Positions 35,465 through 44,446 of a stretch of 64,000 bases of DNA are shown in pieces (the first letter of the stretch is position 1; each line of letters starts with the position of its first letter). The position numbers and the translations under genes are program-made. The stretch is taken from NCBI RefSeq assembly GCF_001982635.1, contig NZ_MKFI01000011.1:1-64000 (forward strand), read 5' to 3'. The stretch comes from Bradyrhizobium mercantei (GTDB taxonomy: Bacteria; Pseudomonadota; Alphaproteobacteria; Rhizobiales; Xanthobacteraceae). The notes below the pieces were generated by a model, which saw nothing but the letters and a program-made list of their open reading frames with translations, was not told the DNA's origin and did not search any database.

Positions 35465-37156
35465 TCACACGGCCACGGCCTCGTCGGCTGCCGCCGGCAG
35501 CGTGAACGTGAATGTTGTTTCGCCGGTCGGGCTGGTCTCGGTCCACAGCCGGCCGCCATGCGTCTCGACGATCGAGCGGCAGATCGCGAGCCCCATCCCC
35601 ATGCCGTCGGTCTTCGTCGTGACGAACGGCTCGAATATGCGGTCCGGCGATTCCACGCCGGGACCGCGATCGCTGATCTCGATCCGCACGCTGCCGCCGG
35701 ATCTGCGGGCGCGGATGGCCAGCGACCTGGCGGCTTCGATGCCCTCCATGGCCTCGATCGCGTTGCGAATGAGATTGATGAAAACCTGCTGGATCTGGAT
35801 CCGGTCGCAGGCCACGGCGGGCAGACCGGGCTCGATCTGCATCGTGACGTTGACGCGGCTCTGCGTTGCGGCGTCGATCATCAGGTCACGCGCTTCCGTG
35901 ATGATTTCGCCGAGCGTCGCGCGTCTCTTCTCCCGCATCGATTGCTTGAACAGCGCGCGAATGCGGCTGACCACGTCCGCGGCCGCATTGGCATCGCGAA
36001 TGACGCGTGCGACGATCACTTGCGCGCGTTCGATATTCGGCGCATCCGCGGTCAGCCACCGTTGGCATGCGTGTGAATTGGCGACGATGGCGGCGAGCGG
36101 CTGATTGACTTCGTGGGCGATCGATGCGGAGAGCTCCGCCAGGCTTGCCGCTTGGCTGGCGCGTCCCAGGGTGTCCCGGGTTCGCCGCAGTTCCTCCTGC
36201 GCCTGGACTTGATCTTCGATATCAAGACAGATCCCGTACCATTGCACCACGATACCTTCAGCATTGCGCATCGGCGCAGCGCGCGCCTCCACCCAGCGAT
36301 GCACGCCGTCCGAACGGCGAAGCCGATGCTTCAACGAGAACGGCTCGCCCGTCGCGATCGCGCTGCGAACCGCGTCGGTGACGACGGCCGCGTCATCGGG
36401 ATGCACGATGGCCGCGACTGTCGCGGCGAGCCGTCCCGTGTCGAGATGGTCCAATTGATCAATCGACAGACCCGTGAATTGCACCATTCGCTTGTTGAAG
36501 TAAGTGGGTTCGCCGTTCGGAGCCAGGCTCCAGATGAGGCCGGGTACGGAATCGACCAGCCGGGAAAGTTGCTGTTCGCGTTCGAGCAGGGCTGCCTTGG
36601 CCTCCTTCTCGTCGTCGACATCGATGGTGGTGCCGTACCAGGCGGCGATGCGCCCGTCCTGATCGCGTTCGGGCGATGCGAAATTGCGAAACCAGCGATA
36701 GACGCCGTCCGCCAGCGCAATGCGATGTTCCAGATCATAGTGATCGCCGGTCGCGAGGCTGTGCCGCCACGCTGCCACGAGGCGATCATAGTCATCGGGA
36801 TGAACGAGGTTTCTGACGCCGAAGGTGTCGCGTCCAAGCGGTGACAGCTCCTTCTTGGAGAGCCCCGTGAGGGTCCTGATACGGCGGCTCATATAGAGAA
36901 ACTTGCCGTTGGCATCGGTCGACCATGCCAGCGCCGGCATGCTTTCGATGATGCGCAGGGCCTGCTCGGCCTTGCCTGCGCGCATCGCACGCCGGCGTCC
37001 GAACCAGATGCCGCCGATGCCGATCACAAGGCAGCACGCCGCGGCGGCAGCCGAGAGGCCGGTCAGCCCCTGCGTCAACCCGGCCAGCACCAGTCCGAAC
37101 CCGCAGCCCGACAGGGCGAAGCCGAAGCTCTCGACGAAACGCGCCGCGCCTGTCAT
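35465..37156 (-). CDS. PAS-domain hybrid-free sensor histidine kinase (FixL-like)
   Basis: 563 residues from the ATG at 37156 (GGGAGG ribosome site). Two hydrophobic helices (about 10-55) anchor it. Two PAS/PAC modules follow (about 70-190, LRIIESMPALAWSTDANGKF; about 195-320, LVDSVPGLIWSLAPNGEPTY). The kinase core has phospho-His348 (SIAHEVNQPL) and the ATP-binding motifs (NLIRNAIEAM, DRGPGV, GMGMGLAICR). The His box places it in the FixL-type group, though no heme-binding His is evident. Its start overlaps the rrf2 stop (ATGA). Confidence 0.9.
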   Translation of the reverse strand: MTGAARFVESFGFALSGCGFGLVLAGLTQGLTGLSAAAAACCLVIGIGGIWFGRRRAMRAGKAEQALRIIESMPALAWSTDANGKFLYMSRRIRTLTGLSKKELSPLGRDTFGVRNLVHPDDYDRLVAAWRHSLATGDHYDLEHRIALADGVYRWFRNFASPERDQDGRIAAWYGTTIDVDDEKEAKAALLEREQQLSRLVDSVPGLIWSLAPNGEPTYFNKRMVQFTGLSIDQLDHLDTGRLAATVAAIVHPDDAAVVTDAVRSAIATGEPFSLKHRLRRSDGVHRWVEARAAPMRNAEGIVVQWYGICLDIEDQVQAQEELRRTRDTLGRASQAASLAELSASIAHEVNQPLAAIVANSHACQRWLTADAPNIERAQVIVARVIRDANAAADVVSRIRALFKQSMREKRRATLGEIITEARDLMIDAATQSRVNVTMQIEPGLPAVACDRIQIQQVFINLIRNAIEAMEGIEAARSLAIRARRSGGSVRIEISDRGPGVESPDRIFEPFVTTKTDGMGMGLAICRSIVETHGGRLWTETSPTGETTFTFTLPAAADEAVAV

Positions 37157-37737
37157 GTCCGACCCTCCCGTTTCGACTTGCGCCGCTGTCGCGGCGACGG
37201 CTTGTCGGGACCATCCGTCCGGTCGGATCTTCGGGAACGATCCTTGACGCGATCGCTGACCCAGTCCTGGACCTCCCCGAAGAACGCCGCCGGTGCGGCC
37301 CGCCCGAAGCGCTGCGCAACATCGGCGAGGCTTTGTTCGGCGAGGGCGTCGCGCATGGCCTTCTCGGCGCGAAGCATCACCGCGTGAACGGCGCAGGTTC
37401 CTTTCGAGGCCCATGTCGGCGGTCTTGCGCCGAACAACTGACATCGCAGGCGCACATCCTGGCAATCAAACAGCGGCTTGTCGCCCTCGATCGCATCCAC
37501 GATGTCCAGGAAACTGATCTGCTCCGGCGCCTTCGCGAGCACATATCCGCCTCTGGCACCTTCGGATGCCTGCACGATGCCGGCCTTCTCGAGCTTCGGA
37601 AATATCTTGGCGACGAAGCTCGGCGAAATGCCCTGCAACTCGGCGAGGTCGCGGCTGCTCAGTGGCTTGTCGCCCGAGCCGACCAGCCACAGCAGGCAAT
37701 GGATGCCGTATTCGACGCTCACGGTGACGTGTGCCAT
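37153..37737 (-). CDS. Rrf2-family regulator with three cysteines
   Basis: 194 residues, from the ATG at 37737. The winged HTH is followed by three conserved-style cysteines: Cys92, Cys99, Cys115 (FDCQDVRLRCQLF...GTCAV), like the cluster ligands of IscR, NsrR and RirA, so it could hold an Fe-S cluster and sense NO, iron or redox. The C-terminus is a 40-residue basic tail (RRSDRTDGPDKPSPRQRRKS). No ribosome site precedes the ATG, which lies seven bases after a TATAGT -10. It is the first gene of an rrf2-kinase-regulator unit and overlaps the kinase gene. Confidence 0.85.
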   Translation of the reverse strand: MAHVTVSVEYGIHCLLWLVGSGDKPLSSRDLAELQGISPSFVAKIFPKLEKAGIVQASEGARGGYVLAKAPEQISFLDIVDAIEGDKPLFDCQDVRLRCQLFGARPPTWASKGTCAVHAVMLRAEKAMRDALAEQSLADVAQRFGRAAPAAFFGEVQDWVSDRVKDRSRRSDRTDGPDKPSPRQRRKSKREGRT

Positions 37738-37800
37738 AACGCGGACTATAGCAGTCCGAGTTATGTCATGCAATACGCGGATAGCATTTGTCCGAGTTAT
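37736..37800. promoter_or_regulatory. Promoter of rrf2 with two tandem 29-bp palindromic sites
   Basis: Minus strand -35 TTGCAT (37773-37768), 17-base spacer, -10 TATAGT (37750-37745), ATG seven bases on. Site 1 (37736-37764) has arms ATAACGCGGACT and AGTCCGAGTTAT (11 of 12 paired), and spans -10 and the ATG. Site 2 (37772-37800) has arms AATACGCGGATA and TGTCCGAGTTAT (8 of 12) and overlaps the -35. The spacing is 36 bases. Confidence 0.65.
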
Positions 37801-38022
37801 GCAGATTAATGACGCGGTGATGAAAGCGATGTGTCGACGGCGTCCTAAGCTGCTGAAGTGACGAGGCATTCCGGCATGCGCGTCGGCACTTCCCAGCATG
37901 CACGGTCCAGCCGACCTAGCCTCTCGGTAGAGGCAACCTATCCTCGCGCACGATATCGGCAGGTCGACGGAAGTGGCAGTCGCTCCGATCGATGTTTGCT
38001 GCTCCGAAAAGATCCCGAGATC

Positions 38023-38970
38023 ATGACCAAGCCGCTGTTGCGTGATGCCCCGGAGAGTTTGTCGGCCGCGTCCAAGGTGCGTCAGACCGGCCAGCCGAGT
38101 GCCGAGCACCGTGCGGCCGATCTGGAGATGGCGCGCGTGCTCGGGACCAGCCCGTTTCGCATGGCCCTGGACGCCGCCGGTGGCGGGATCGCCCACTGGA
38201 AGCATGAACCGCTGCACGACGTCGTCGAGCCAATGAGCCACCACGTGATCATGGCCTATAACGGCTCGATGCAGCGCATGGAGCGCCGGTCAGGACGGTC
38301 GGTCACGATCGGCACGTTTCGTCCCGGGGTCGTGATCATCATTCCCGAGGGATCAAGCTCCCGCTGGGATATTCCGAAGCCTGTTGACGTCGTTCAGCTC
38401 TATCTTCCCCGGACGACGCTCGCGCGCGTCGCCGATGAAGCCGACGCCCCATCGACGGATCTGCTGGAGCGGACGGCGCATCCGGACCCCGTGACGTCGC
38501 GATTGCTGTTGAGTGCGGCGGACGTCCTGCAGGGCAACGAGGCCCTCGATACGCTGTTCAGGCAGCAACTGACGGATCTCTTGGCCACGCGGCTTCTGGC
38601 GGCACACACGGGCGCACCGGCGCCGGTCCGGCTGGCCGGTGGCGGGCTGGCGCCGAAGGCACTGCGTGGCGCGATCGAGCGCCTGCGTTCGGACAGCGAA
38701 GCGGACGTCTCGCTCGCGGCGCTCGCTTCGGAGGCCGGCCTGTCGCGCTTCCACTTCTGCCGTGCCTTCAAGGAAAGCACCGGGCTCTCGCCGCATGCCT
38801 GGCTGCGCCAGCACCGGCTCGAGCAGGCCATGGACATGTTGCGCGACACCGACGCATCCGTGGTCTCGGTCGCCGCGGCGCTCGGCTACGGCTCGCAGAC
38901 CGCTTTCGCCGCAGCGTTCAGGAAGCTGACCGGCGAAACCCCGAGCGATTGGCGGCGGCGCCTGCGGTAG
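38023..38970 (+). CDS. AraC-family transcriptional regulator
   Basis: 315 residues from the ATG at 38023. The C-terminal double HTH is at about 215-315 (SLAALASEAGLSRFHFCRAF, TGLSPHAWLRQHRLEQAMDM, VVSVAAALGYGSQTAFAAAF). The N-terminal ligand domain is less conserved. It faces away from rrf2 and heads in the same direction as the ketone-body cluster (39526-43630), so it may regulate that cluster, but there is no direct proof. A 555-base gap follows. Confidence 0.88.
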   Translation: MTKPLLRDAPESLSAASKVRQTGQPSAEHRAADLEMARVLGTSPFRMALDAAGGGIAHWKHEPLHDVVEPMSHHVIMAYNGSMQRMERRSGRSVTIGTFRPGVVIIIPEGSSSRWDIPKPVDVVQLYLPRTTLARVADEADAPSTDLLERTAHPDPVTSRLLLSAADVLQGNEALDTLFRQQLTDLLATRLLAAHTGAPAPVRLAGGGLAPKALRGAIERLRSDSEADVSLAALASEAGLSRFHFCRAFKESTGLSPHAWLRQHRLEQAMDMLRDTDASVVSVAAALGYGSQTAFAAAFRKLTGETPSDWRRRLR

Positions 38971-39525
38971 CAGCAATCGCTCTTCAGGTCGGGCAATCGC
39001 TCTGGGGCGCGCTCAGGCCCAATTCGCTAGATCATCGTGGCACCCATTGCCAACAACGGAGACAAGCGATGGCTTGGAACGATTTAGGCAACTGCCTTGC
39101 GATCACGCGGCGAAGCCGGGTGGTTGCGACCGCACTCATGTACGGGCTCACGCTCACCGTCCGCTTCACTTCGGCAGCGGGTGATGACGCGGATTCGCCG
39201 GCGCAGGCCTCCCAGGGCGCCAATGCCGTGACGTCGGTGATGATCGACGACGCGGCTCAAGCGCTCACCCGGGACTGGCTCCCGGCGGCCGCGCAGCCGA
39301 TCAGCCTTCGCCGCGGGGCGCTGTCGAGCGCGCGCGCGCCAGGCTGTCGCGCCGGATGCGAGCCCGCACGGCGCGCGCCGTTTGTATCGAGCTGCGCCGC
39401 CCATCGATAGGTACGTGCCTTCCGTTCCACCTCTTCGCGTCACCGATCGCGACAGGCTGCCGTCAGCGGCAAGCGGTGTCGGTCACGCGCGGACATCAGA
39501 GACTGCCAACCCAAGGAGATATCAC
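38971..39525 (+). other. Gap between AraC gene and ketone-body cluster
   Basis: A 555-base stretch. It holds one possible small frame (39069-39410) and the tandem TCGCTCTTCAGGTCGGGCAATCGCTCT near 38985-39005. There is no clear promoter: TGGCACCCATTGC at 39039 resembles sigma-54 but the spacing is short (8 rather than 10 bases between GG and GC). The end holds the ribosome site of the oxidoreductase gene. Confidence 0.4.
39069..39410 (+). CDS. Possible small protein of unknown function
   Basis: 113 residues from an ATG with GGAGA upstream (MAWNDLGNCLAITRRSRVVA). One weak hydrophobic stretch (VVATALMYGLTLTVRF) may be a membrane helix or signal. The C-terminus is Arg- and Cys-rich. No family is recognised. 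Low certainty, because GC-rich DNA produces such frames by chance. Confidence 0.3.
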   Translation: MAWNDLGNCLAITRRSRVVATALMYGLTLTVRFTSAAGDDADSPAQASQGANAVTSVMIDDAAQALTRDWLPAAAQPISLRRGALSSARAPGCRAGCEPARRAPFVSSCAAHR

Positions 39526-40731
39526 ATGCGACTAGTCATCATTGGCGCCGGCTTCGCCGGCATGTATGCCGCACTCTCCGCAGCCCGCCTGCGCGACATC
39601 CAGGGCGCATCGCCCGAACAGCTCGAGATCGCACTGGTTGCGCCGGAGCCGACGCTCGTGGTTCGCCCGCGGCTCTACGAACCGAAGCCGGAAACGCTGA
39701 CGGCGCCGCTGCTCGACGTCTTCAACGCGATCGACGTCGTCTACGTGCAGGGCAGCGCCGAGGCCGTCGACACCAAGTCGCGCACCGTGCAGATCGTCAC
39801 CGCCAAGGACGCGCGGAAGACGCTGCCTTACGATCGGCTGGTGGTGGCGACCGGCAGCCGGCTGTTCCGCCCCAACGTGCCCGGCCTCGCCGAGCATGGC
39901 TTCAGCGTCGACAGTCTCGAGGATGCGATCGCGCTCGACCGGCATCTGCACGGCCTCGCCAAGCAGCCGGCATCAGTGGCGCGCGATACCGTGGTGGTCG
40001 CCGGCGGCGGCTTCACCGGCATCGAAGCGGCAACCGAGATGCCGGCGCGCTTGCGGGACATTCTCGGCAAGGACGCCAAGCCCCGCGTCATCATCGTCGA
40101 ACGCAATCCTGCGATCGCGCCCGACATGGGCGAAGACCCGCGCCCGATCATCGAGGATGCGATGCGCAAGCTCGGGGTCGAGGGCCGGTTCGGCGCCGGC
40201 GTCGCCGAGGTCAGCAAGTCCGGCGTCACGCTGTCGAATGGCGAACATATCGAAGCCGCGACCGTGGTCTGGGCGGCGGGCATCCGCGCCGCGCCGCTGA
40301 CCACCCAGATCCCGGCCGAGCGCGACAATTTCGGCCGGTTGCTGGTCGATCGCGACCTGCGCGTGCCGTCGGTCGCGGGCGTGTTCGCCACCGGTGATGC
40401 GGCGCGCGCCGCATGCGACGATGCCGGCAACTACGCGCTGATGTCGTGCCAGCATGCGACGCGGATGGGCGCCTTTGCCGGCAACAACGCCGCGGCCGAG
40501 CTGCTCGGGGTTGCGACCAGGCCGTATCATCAGAAGGTCTATGTCACCTGCCTCGACCTCGGCGAGGCCGGCGCGCTGTTCACCCGCGGCTGGGAGCGCA
40601 AGGTCGAGCTGGTCGGCGACGTCGCCAAGAAGACCAAGCGGGAGATCAACACCGTCTGGATCTATCCGCCGCGTGCCGAGCGTGCCGCAGCGCTCGCATC
40701 CGCCGATCCGGAGCACGTCACCGAAGTCTAG
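39526..40731 (+). CDS. FAD-dependent oxidoreductase, NDH-2-like
   Basis: 401 residues from the ATG at 39526, with AAGGAGAT upstream. An N-terminal FAD motif (LVIIGAGFAGMYAALSAARL), a second nucleotide motif (VVVAGGGFTGIEAATEM) and the FAD tail (GVFATGDAARA) match type II NADH dehydrogenases and related flavoproteins. The C-terminal membrane-associating helix typical of NDH-2 is not obvious, so other acceptors are possible. It leads a run of four genes in one direction with adc, a patatin gene and a 3-hydroxybutyrate dehydrogenase. Confidence 0.85.
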   Translation: MRLVIIGAGFAGMYAALSAARLRDIQGASPEQLEIALVAPEPTLVVRPRLYEPKPETLTAPLLDVFNAIDVVYVQGSAEAVDTKSRTVQIVTAKDARKTLPYDRLVVATGSRLFRPNVPGLAEHGFSVDSLEDAIALDRHLHGLAKQPASVARDTVVVAGGGFTGIEAATEMPARLRDILGKDAKPRVIIVERNPAIAPDMGEDPRPIIEDAMRKLGVEGRFGAGVAEVSKSGVTLSNGEHIEAATVVWAAGIRAAPLTTQIPAERDNFGRLLVDRDLRVPSVAGVFATGDAARAACDDAGNYALMSCQHATRMGAFAGNNAAAELLGVATRPYHQKVYVTCLDLGEAGALFTRGWERKVELVGDVAKKTKREINTVWIYPPRAERAAALASADPEHVTEV

Positions 40732-40804
40732 GACGTCCTCCGAACCCGGCCGCGCCCTGCACGGGCGCGGCCACCGTCGACCGTCATAACTGGAGCTCAC
40801 CACA

Positions 40805-41596
40805 GTGAAACACGAGACCGTGCGTACGTCGTCGTTCGCGATGCCGCTGACCAGTCCGGCTTTCCCGCCCGGGCCCTATCGCTTCGTCAATCGCGAATAC
40901 TTCATCATCCAGTACCGCACCGATCCCGAAGCGCTGCGGCGCGTGGTGCCGGAGCCGCTGGAGTTGACCGAGGCGGTAGTGAACTACGAATTCATCCGCA
41001 TGCCCGACTCCACGGGCTTCGGCGACTACACCGAGAGCGGCCAGGTCATTCCGGTGACCTACAAGGGCCAGCTCGGCGGCTTCACCCATCAGATGTTCCT
41101 GAACGATCATCCGCCGATCGCCGGCGGGCGCGAGCTGTGGGGTTTTCCCAAGAAGCTGGCGCAGCCGAAGCTCGAGGTCGAGATCGACACGCTGGTCGGC
41201 ACGCTGAACTACGGCTCGGTACGGATCGCGACCGGCACCATGGGCTACAAGCACCGCGCGCTCGACGCTGCCGCCGAGGCTAGGAAGCTCGCCGCGCCGA
41301 ACTTCCTGCTCAAGATCATACCGCATGTCGACGGCACGCCGCGCATCTGCGAGCTGGTGCGCTACCATCTCGAGGACATCACGGTGAAGGGGGCGTGGAC
41401 CGGACCGGCTGCGCTCGACCTGTATTCGCATGCGCTGGCTCCGGTCGCCGAACTGCCGGTGCTGCAAGTCCTGTCCGCCAAGCACATCGTCGCCGACCTC
41501 ACGCTCGGGCTCGGCGCCGTGGTGCACGACTATCTCGCCGCCGGCCAGGCCACGCCGCAACGCGCCGGAGCCCTGACCGCGGCGAATGCCGGCTGA
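40805..41596 (+). CDS. adc: Acetoacetate decarboxylase
   Basis: 263 residues from a GTG start. The enzyme makes acetone and CO2 from acetoacetate. The Schiff-base site reads GFPKKLA with Lys116 and Lys117 (C. acetobutylicum Lys115 and 116 plus 1), so the catalytic pair is intact. The family length is about 250-260. Neighbours are 3-hydroxybutyrate dehydrogenase and an FAD oxidoreductase, so acetoacetate produced by the dehydrogenase would be the substrate. Confidence 0.9.
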   Translation: MKHETVRTSSFAMPLTSPAFPPGPYRFVNREYFIIQYRTDPEALRRVVPEPLELTEAVVNYEFIRMPDSTGFGDYTESGQVIPVTYKGQLGGFTHQMFLNDHPPIAGGRELWGFPKKLAQPKLEVEIDTLVGTLNYGSVRIATGTMGYKHRALDAAAEARKLAAPNFLLKIIPHVDGTPRICELVRYHLEDITVKGAWTGPAALDLYSHALAPVAELPVLQVLSAKHIVADLTLGLGAVVHDYLAAGQATPQRAGALTAANAG

Positions 41597-41627
41597 CCAG
41601 CCTCGACCATCATCAGGAGTTTCAGCA

Positions 41628-42803
41628 ATGTTGAACGTGATGCGTGAGCAGATCGATCCGCCGTCGCAGCAGACCAGGTCGTTGCCCTACGACGTCGTGG
41701 CCCTGGTGCTGCAAGGCGGCGGCGCGCTTGGCGCCTATCAGGCCGGCGTTTATGAGGGCCTGCACGAGGCCGGCATCCGGCCGAACTGGCTGGCCGGCAT
41801 TTCGATCGGCGCGCTCAATGCGGCCATCATCGCCGGCTCGCCGGAACGAGAGCGGGTCGAACGGCTGCGTAAATTCTGGGAAGGCATCTGTGCCACGCCC
41901 GTCGAATGGCCGACGGGAGAAGGGCTCGCCAATGCCCTGCCGTTCGCCTTCGACATGCGCTCGGCGCACAATGCGCTGGCGGCGATGCGTGCCCTGTTCC
42001 AGGGGCAGCCCGGCTTCTTCAAGCCGCGCTTCCCGCCGCCGTTCCTGTCGCCGTTCTCGGGGGCTGCCGCGACGAGCTTCTACGACACCTCGGCACTGCG
42101 GCAGACACTCGAGCAACTCGTCGACTTCGACCGGCTGAATTCCGGCGAGGTGCGCGTCAGCGTCGGCGCGGTCAACGTACGCACCGGCAATCTCACCTAT
42201 TTCGACACCGCCGAGCGCCGGCTCGGTCCGAAGCATTTCATGGCGTCCGGCGCGCTGCCGCCGGGCTTTCCTGCCGTCGAGGTCGACGGCGAGCACTATT
42301 GGGATGGCGGCGTGGTCTCGAACACGCCTTTGTCCCGGGTGTTGTCCAGCGAGCCGCGCGACACGCTGACCTTCCAGATCGATCTGTGGTCGGCGAGGGG
42401 CCGCGTGCCCAACGACCTGATGGAGGTGTCGAGCCGGCAGAAGGACATTCAATATTCCAGCCGCACCCGCGCCATCACCGATCAGGCGCTGCGGATGCAG
42501 AAGATGCGGCAGGCCCTGCAGCGGACGCTCGCGCTGCTGCCGGAGAGCGCCAGGCAGGATCCGGAGATTCGCGAGATCGCCGAGATGGCCCGCCATCGCT
42601 CCTGCAACATCATTCATCTGATCTATCAGTCCAAGATCTACGAGCGTCACTCCAAGGACTACGAGTTCGGACCGAATGCGATGCGCGCGCACTGGCAGAG
42701 CGGGCTCGAGGACATCCGGCGCACGCTGGCCGACCCGGGCCGGCTCGATCGGCCCGCGCCGGAGCTTGGCATCGTCACCCACGACATCCACCGACGCGAC
42801 TGA
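41628..42803 (+). CDS. Patatin-like phospholipase (DUF3734)
   Basis: 391 residues from the ATG at 41628. The patatin hydrolase domain has GGGALGAYQAG (oxyanion hole), nucleophile Ser59 in GISIG, and the Asp of the dyad in HYWDGGVVSN. The DUF3734 tail covers the C-terminal third. In many alpha- and betaproteobacteria this type of patatin occurs next to 3-hydroxybutyrate dehydrogenase. It may act on polyhydroxybutyrate granules or on phospholipids; that is unproven. Confidence 0.87.
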   Translation: MLNVMREQIDPPSQQTRSLPYDVVALVLQGGGALGAYQAGVYEGLHEAGIRPNWLAGISIGALNAAIIAGSPERERVERLRKFWEGICATPVEWPTGEGLANALPFAFDMRSAHNALAAMRALFQGQPGFFKPRFPPPFLSPFSGAAATSFYDTSALRQTLEQLVDFDRLNSGEVRVSVGAVNVRTGNLTYFDTAERRLGPKHFMASGALPPGFPAVEVDGEHYWDGGVVSNTPLSRVLSSEPRDTLTFQIDLWSARGRVPNDLMEVSSRQKDIQYSSRTRAITDQALRMQKMRQALQRTLALLPESARQDPEIREIAEMARHRSCNIIHLIYQSKIYERHSKDYEFGPNAMRAHWQSGLEDIRRTLADPGRLDRPAPELGIVTHDIHRRD

Positions 42804-42847
42804 ACCCGCGGCGCATCTCATCCCCACACCATCGAAAGGAGCTTCCC

Positions 42848-43630
42848 ATGTTGAAGGGCAAGGTTGCCATCGTCACCGGATCGACCAGCGGTATTGGGCT
42901 CGGCATCGCCAAGGAGCTCGCCAGCCTGCGCGCCGACATCGTCCTGAACGGGTTTGGCGATAGCAGCGAGATCGAGGCGATCCGCAGCGGCATCGAACGC
43001 GAGCATGGCGTGCGCGTCAGCTATGACGGCGCCGACATGTCGAAGGAAGATGCCGTGCGCGGCCTGGTCACCGCGACGGTCGCCAGTTTCGGCCGCCTCG
43101 ATATCGTCGTGAACAATGCCGGCATCCAGTTCACCGCGCCGGTCGAGGAATTTCCGGCCGCCCGCTGGAACGCGATCCTCGCGATCAATCTGTCGGCCGC
43201 GTTCCATTCCATCGCTGCCGCGCTGCCGCAGATGAAGAAGCAGCGCTGGGGCCGCATCGTCAACATCGCCTCCGCCCATGGCCTCGTCGGGTCGACGCAC
43301 AAGGCCGCCTATGTCGCGGCCAAGCACGGGCTGATCGGTCTCACGAAAGTGGTAGGCCTCGAGACCGCAGGCAGCGGGGTGACCTGCAATGCGGTCTGTC
43401 CGGGTTGGGTGCGCACGCCGCTGGTCGACAAGCAGATCGACGACATCGCCGCGCAGCGTGGCATCAGCCAGCAGGATGCCGCCAGAGACCTGCTCGCCGA
43501 AAAGCAGCCGTCGCTCCAGTTCGTCTCCCCGAAGCAGCTTGGCGGCACTGTTGCCTTCCTGTGCTCGGGCGCAGCAGACCAGATCACGGGAACGGCGATC
43601 TCGGTCGATGGCGGCTGGACGGCACGGTAG
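42848..43630 (+). CDS. bdhA: 3-hydroxybutyrate dehydrogenase
   Basis: 260 residues with GAAAGGAG upstream. It oxidises 3-hydroxybutyrate to acetoacetate using NAD. SDR features: TGSTSGIGLGIA (cofactor loop, residues 10-21), NNAG (87-90), catalytic Ser in NIASAHG and Tyr/Lys in AAYVAAKHG. The C-terminus SVDGGWTAR is typical. The next upstream gene is patatin. Together with adc it links 3-hydroxybutyrate to acetone. Confidence 0.92.
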   Translation: MLKGKVAIVTGSTSGIGLGIAKELASLRADIVLNGFGDSSEIEAIRSGIEREHGVRVSYDGADMSKEDAVRGLVTATVASFGRLDIVVNNAGIQFTAPVEEFPAARWNAILAINLSAAFHSIAAALPQMKKQRWGRIVNIASAHGLVGSTHKAAYVAAKHGLIGLTKVVGLETAGSGVTCNAVCPGWVRTPLVDKQIDDIAAQRGISQQDAARDLLAEKQPSLQFVSPKQLGGTVAFLCSGAADQITGTAISVDGGWTAR

Positions 43631-43667
43631 CGCACGGCTTCAGCCGGCCACACCCGGGTGATCGCCC

Positions 43668-44399
43668 ATGTCACTGCTCGCGCGAGACCTGCTCGCATTC
43701 CCGGCGCCTGATGCTTCCGCGGATGACGCCATGGAGCTGTCGCGCATGGAAGCGCGACTGCCGGCCTTGCTCAGCGTGATCGCCGGAATGGTTGACAGTA
43801 CCGGCTTCTTCACGCTGGGCCACATCTTCACGGCCCACGTGACCGGCAACCTCGTGCTGGCGGCCGGCGTTGCCGTCGACGGCGGCGCGTTCCATTGGGC
43901 GCAGCTGTTGACCATCCCGGTCTTCATGCTGGCGCTGGCAACCGTCTGGCTGATTGCGCGCGCATCAGGCTTGCACGGCGCGCGACTCGTGCGGCTGTTG
44001 CTGCTGGTTCAGTTTCTGATCCTTGCTGCGTTGCTGGTCTTCGGCGTCGTCGCGAGGCCATCCTCCGACCCGGCGGGGGTGCTGGCCGGCACGGCGGCGA
44101 TGATGGCGGTGTCCGCGATGGCCTGTCAGTACGCGCTGCTGCGCATCGCGGTGCGGGGCGCCATCTCGACTGCGGTGATGAGCGGCAATCTGGCCAATGC
44201 CGTTTTATCGGCAATGGACTTGCTTTCGATCCGTCATCCTCTGCTGCCGCATGATGCGACGCCATTGAATCATTCGCTCGGCCGTTTGGCCGGGTTCCTT
44301 CTCGGCTGTGTCGTTGCCGCGGCGGCGGTCTCGGTGGCCGGAGACTGGACCTGGTCGCTTCCCGCAGCGCTGGCCGGTGTTGCGATCGCCGTGCGGTAA
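43668..44399 (+). CDS. DUF1275 (YoaK) family membrane protein
   Basis: 243 residues with five or six hydrophobic segments, e.g. LLSVIAGMVDSTGFFTLGHI, LVRLLLLVQFLILAALLVFG and AALAGVAIAV. The signature GMVDSTGFFTLGHIFTAHVT (N-terminal) is the DUF1275 hallmark. The function is unknown. It lies downstream of bdhA after 38 bases and may be co-transcribed with it. Confidence 0.82.
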   Translation: MSLLARDLLAFPAPDASADDAMELSRMEARLPALLSVIAGMVDSTGFFTLGHIFTAHVTGNLVLAAGVAVDGGAFHWAQLLTIPVFMLALATVWLIARASGLHGARLVRLLLLVQFLILAALLVFGVVARPSSDPAGVLAGTAAMMAVSAMACQYALLRIAVRGAISTAVMSGNLANAVLSAMDLLSIRHPLLPHDATPLNHSLGRLAGFLLGCVVAAAAVSVAGDWTWSLPAALAGVAIAVR

Positions 44400-44446
44400 G
44401 CCGGCGGTCGAGATCGCAACGCGTTTCGTCGTTCGCCCCGGCTCCA

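Noticed and set aside
37738..38244. Long upstream extension of rrf2 (about 170 codons)
   Set aside because: It crosses the promoter, both palindromes and the divergent AraC start; the conserved Rrf2 protein starts at 37737.
39039..39052. Sigma-54-like TGGCACCCATTGC
   Set aside because: Only 8 bases between GG and GC, where sigma-54 needs 10.
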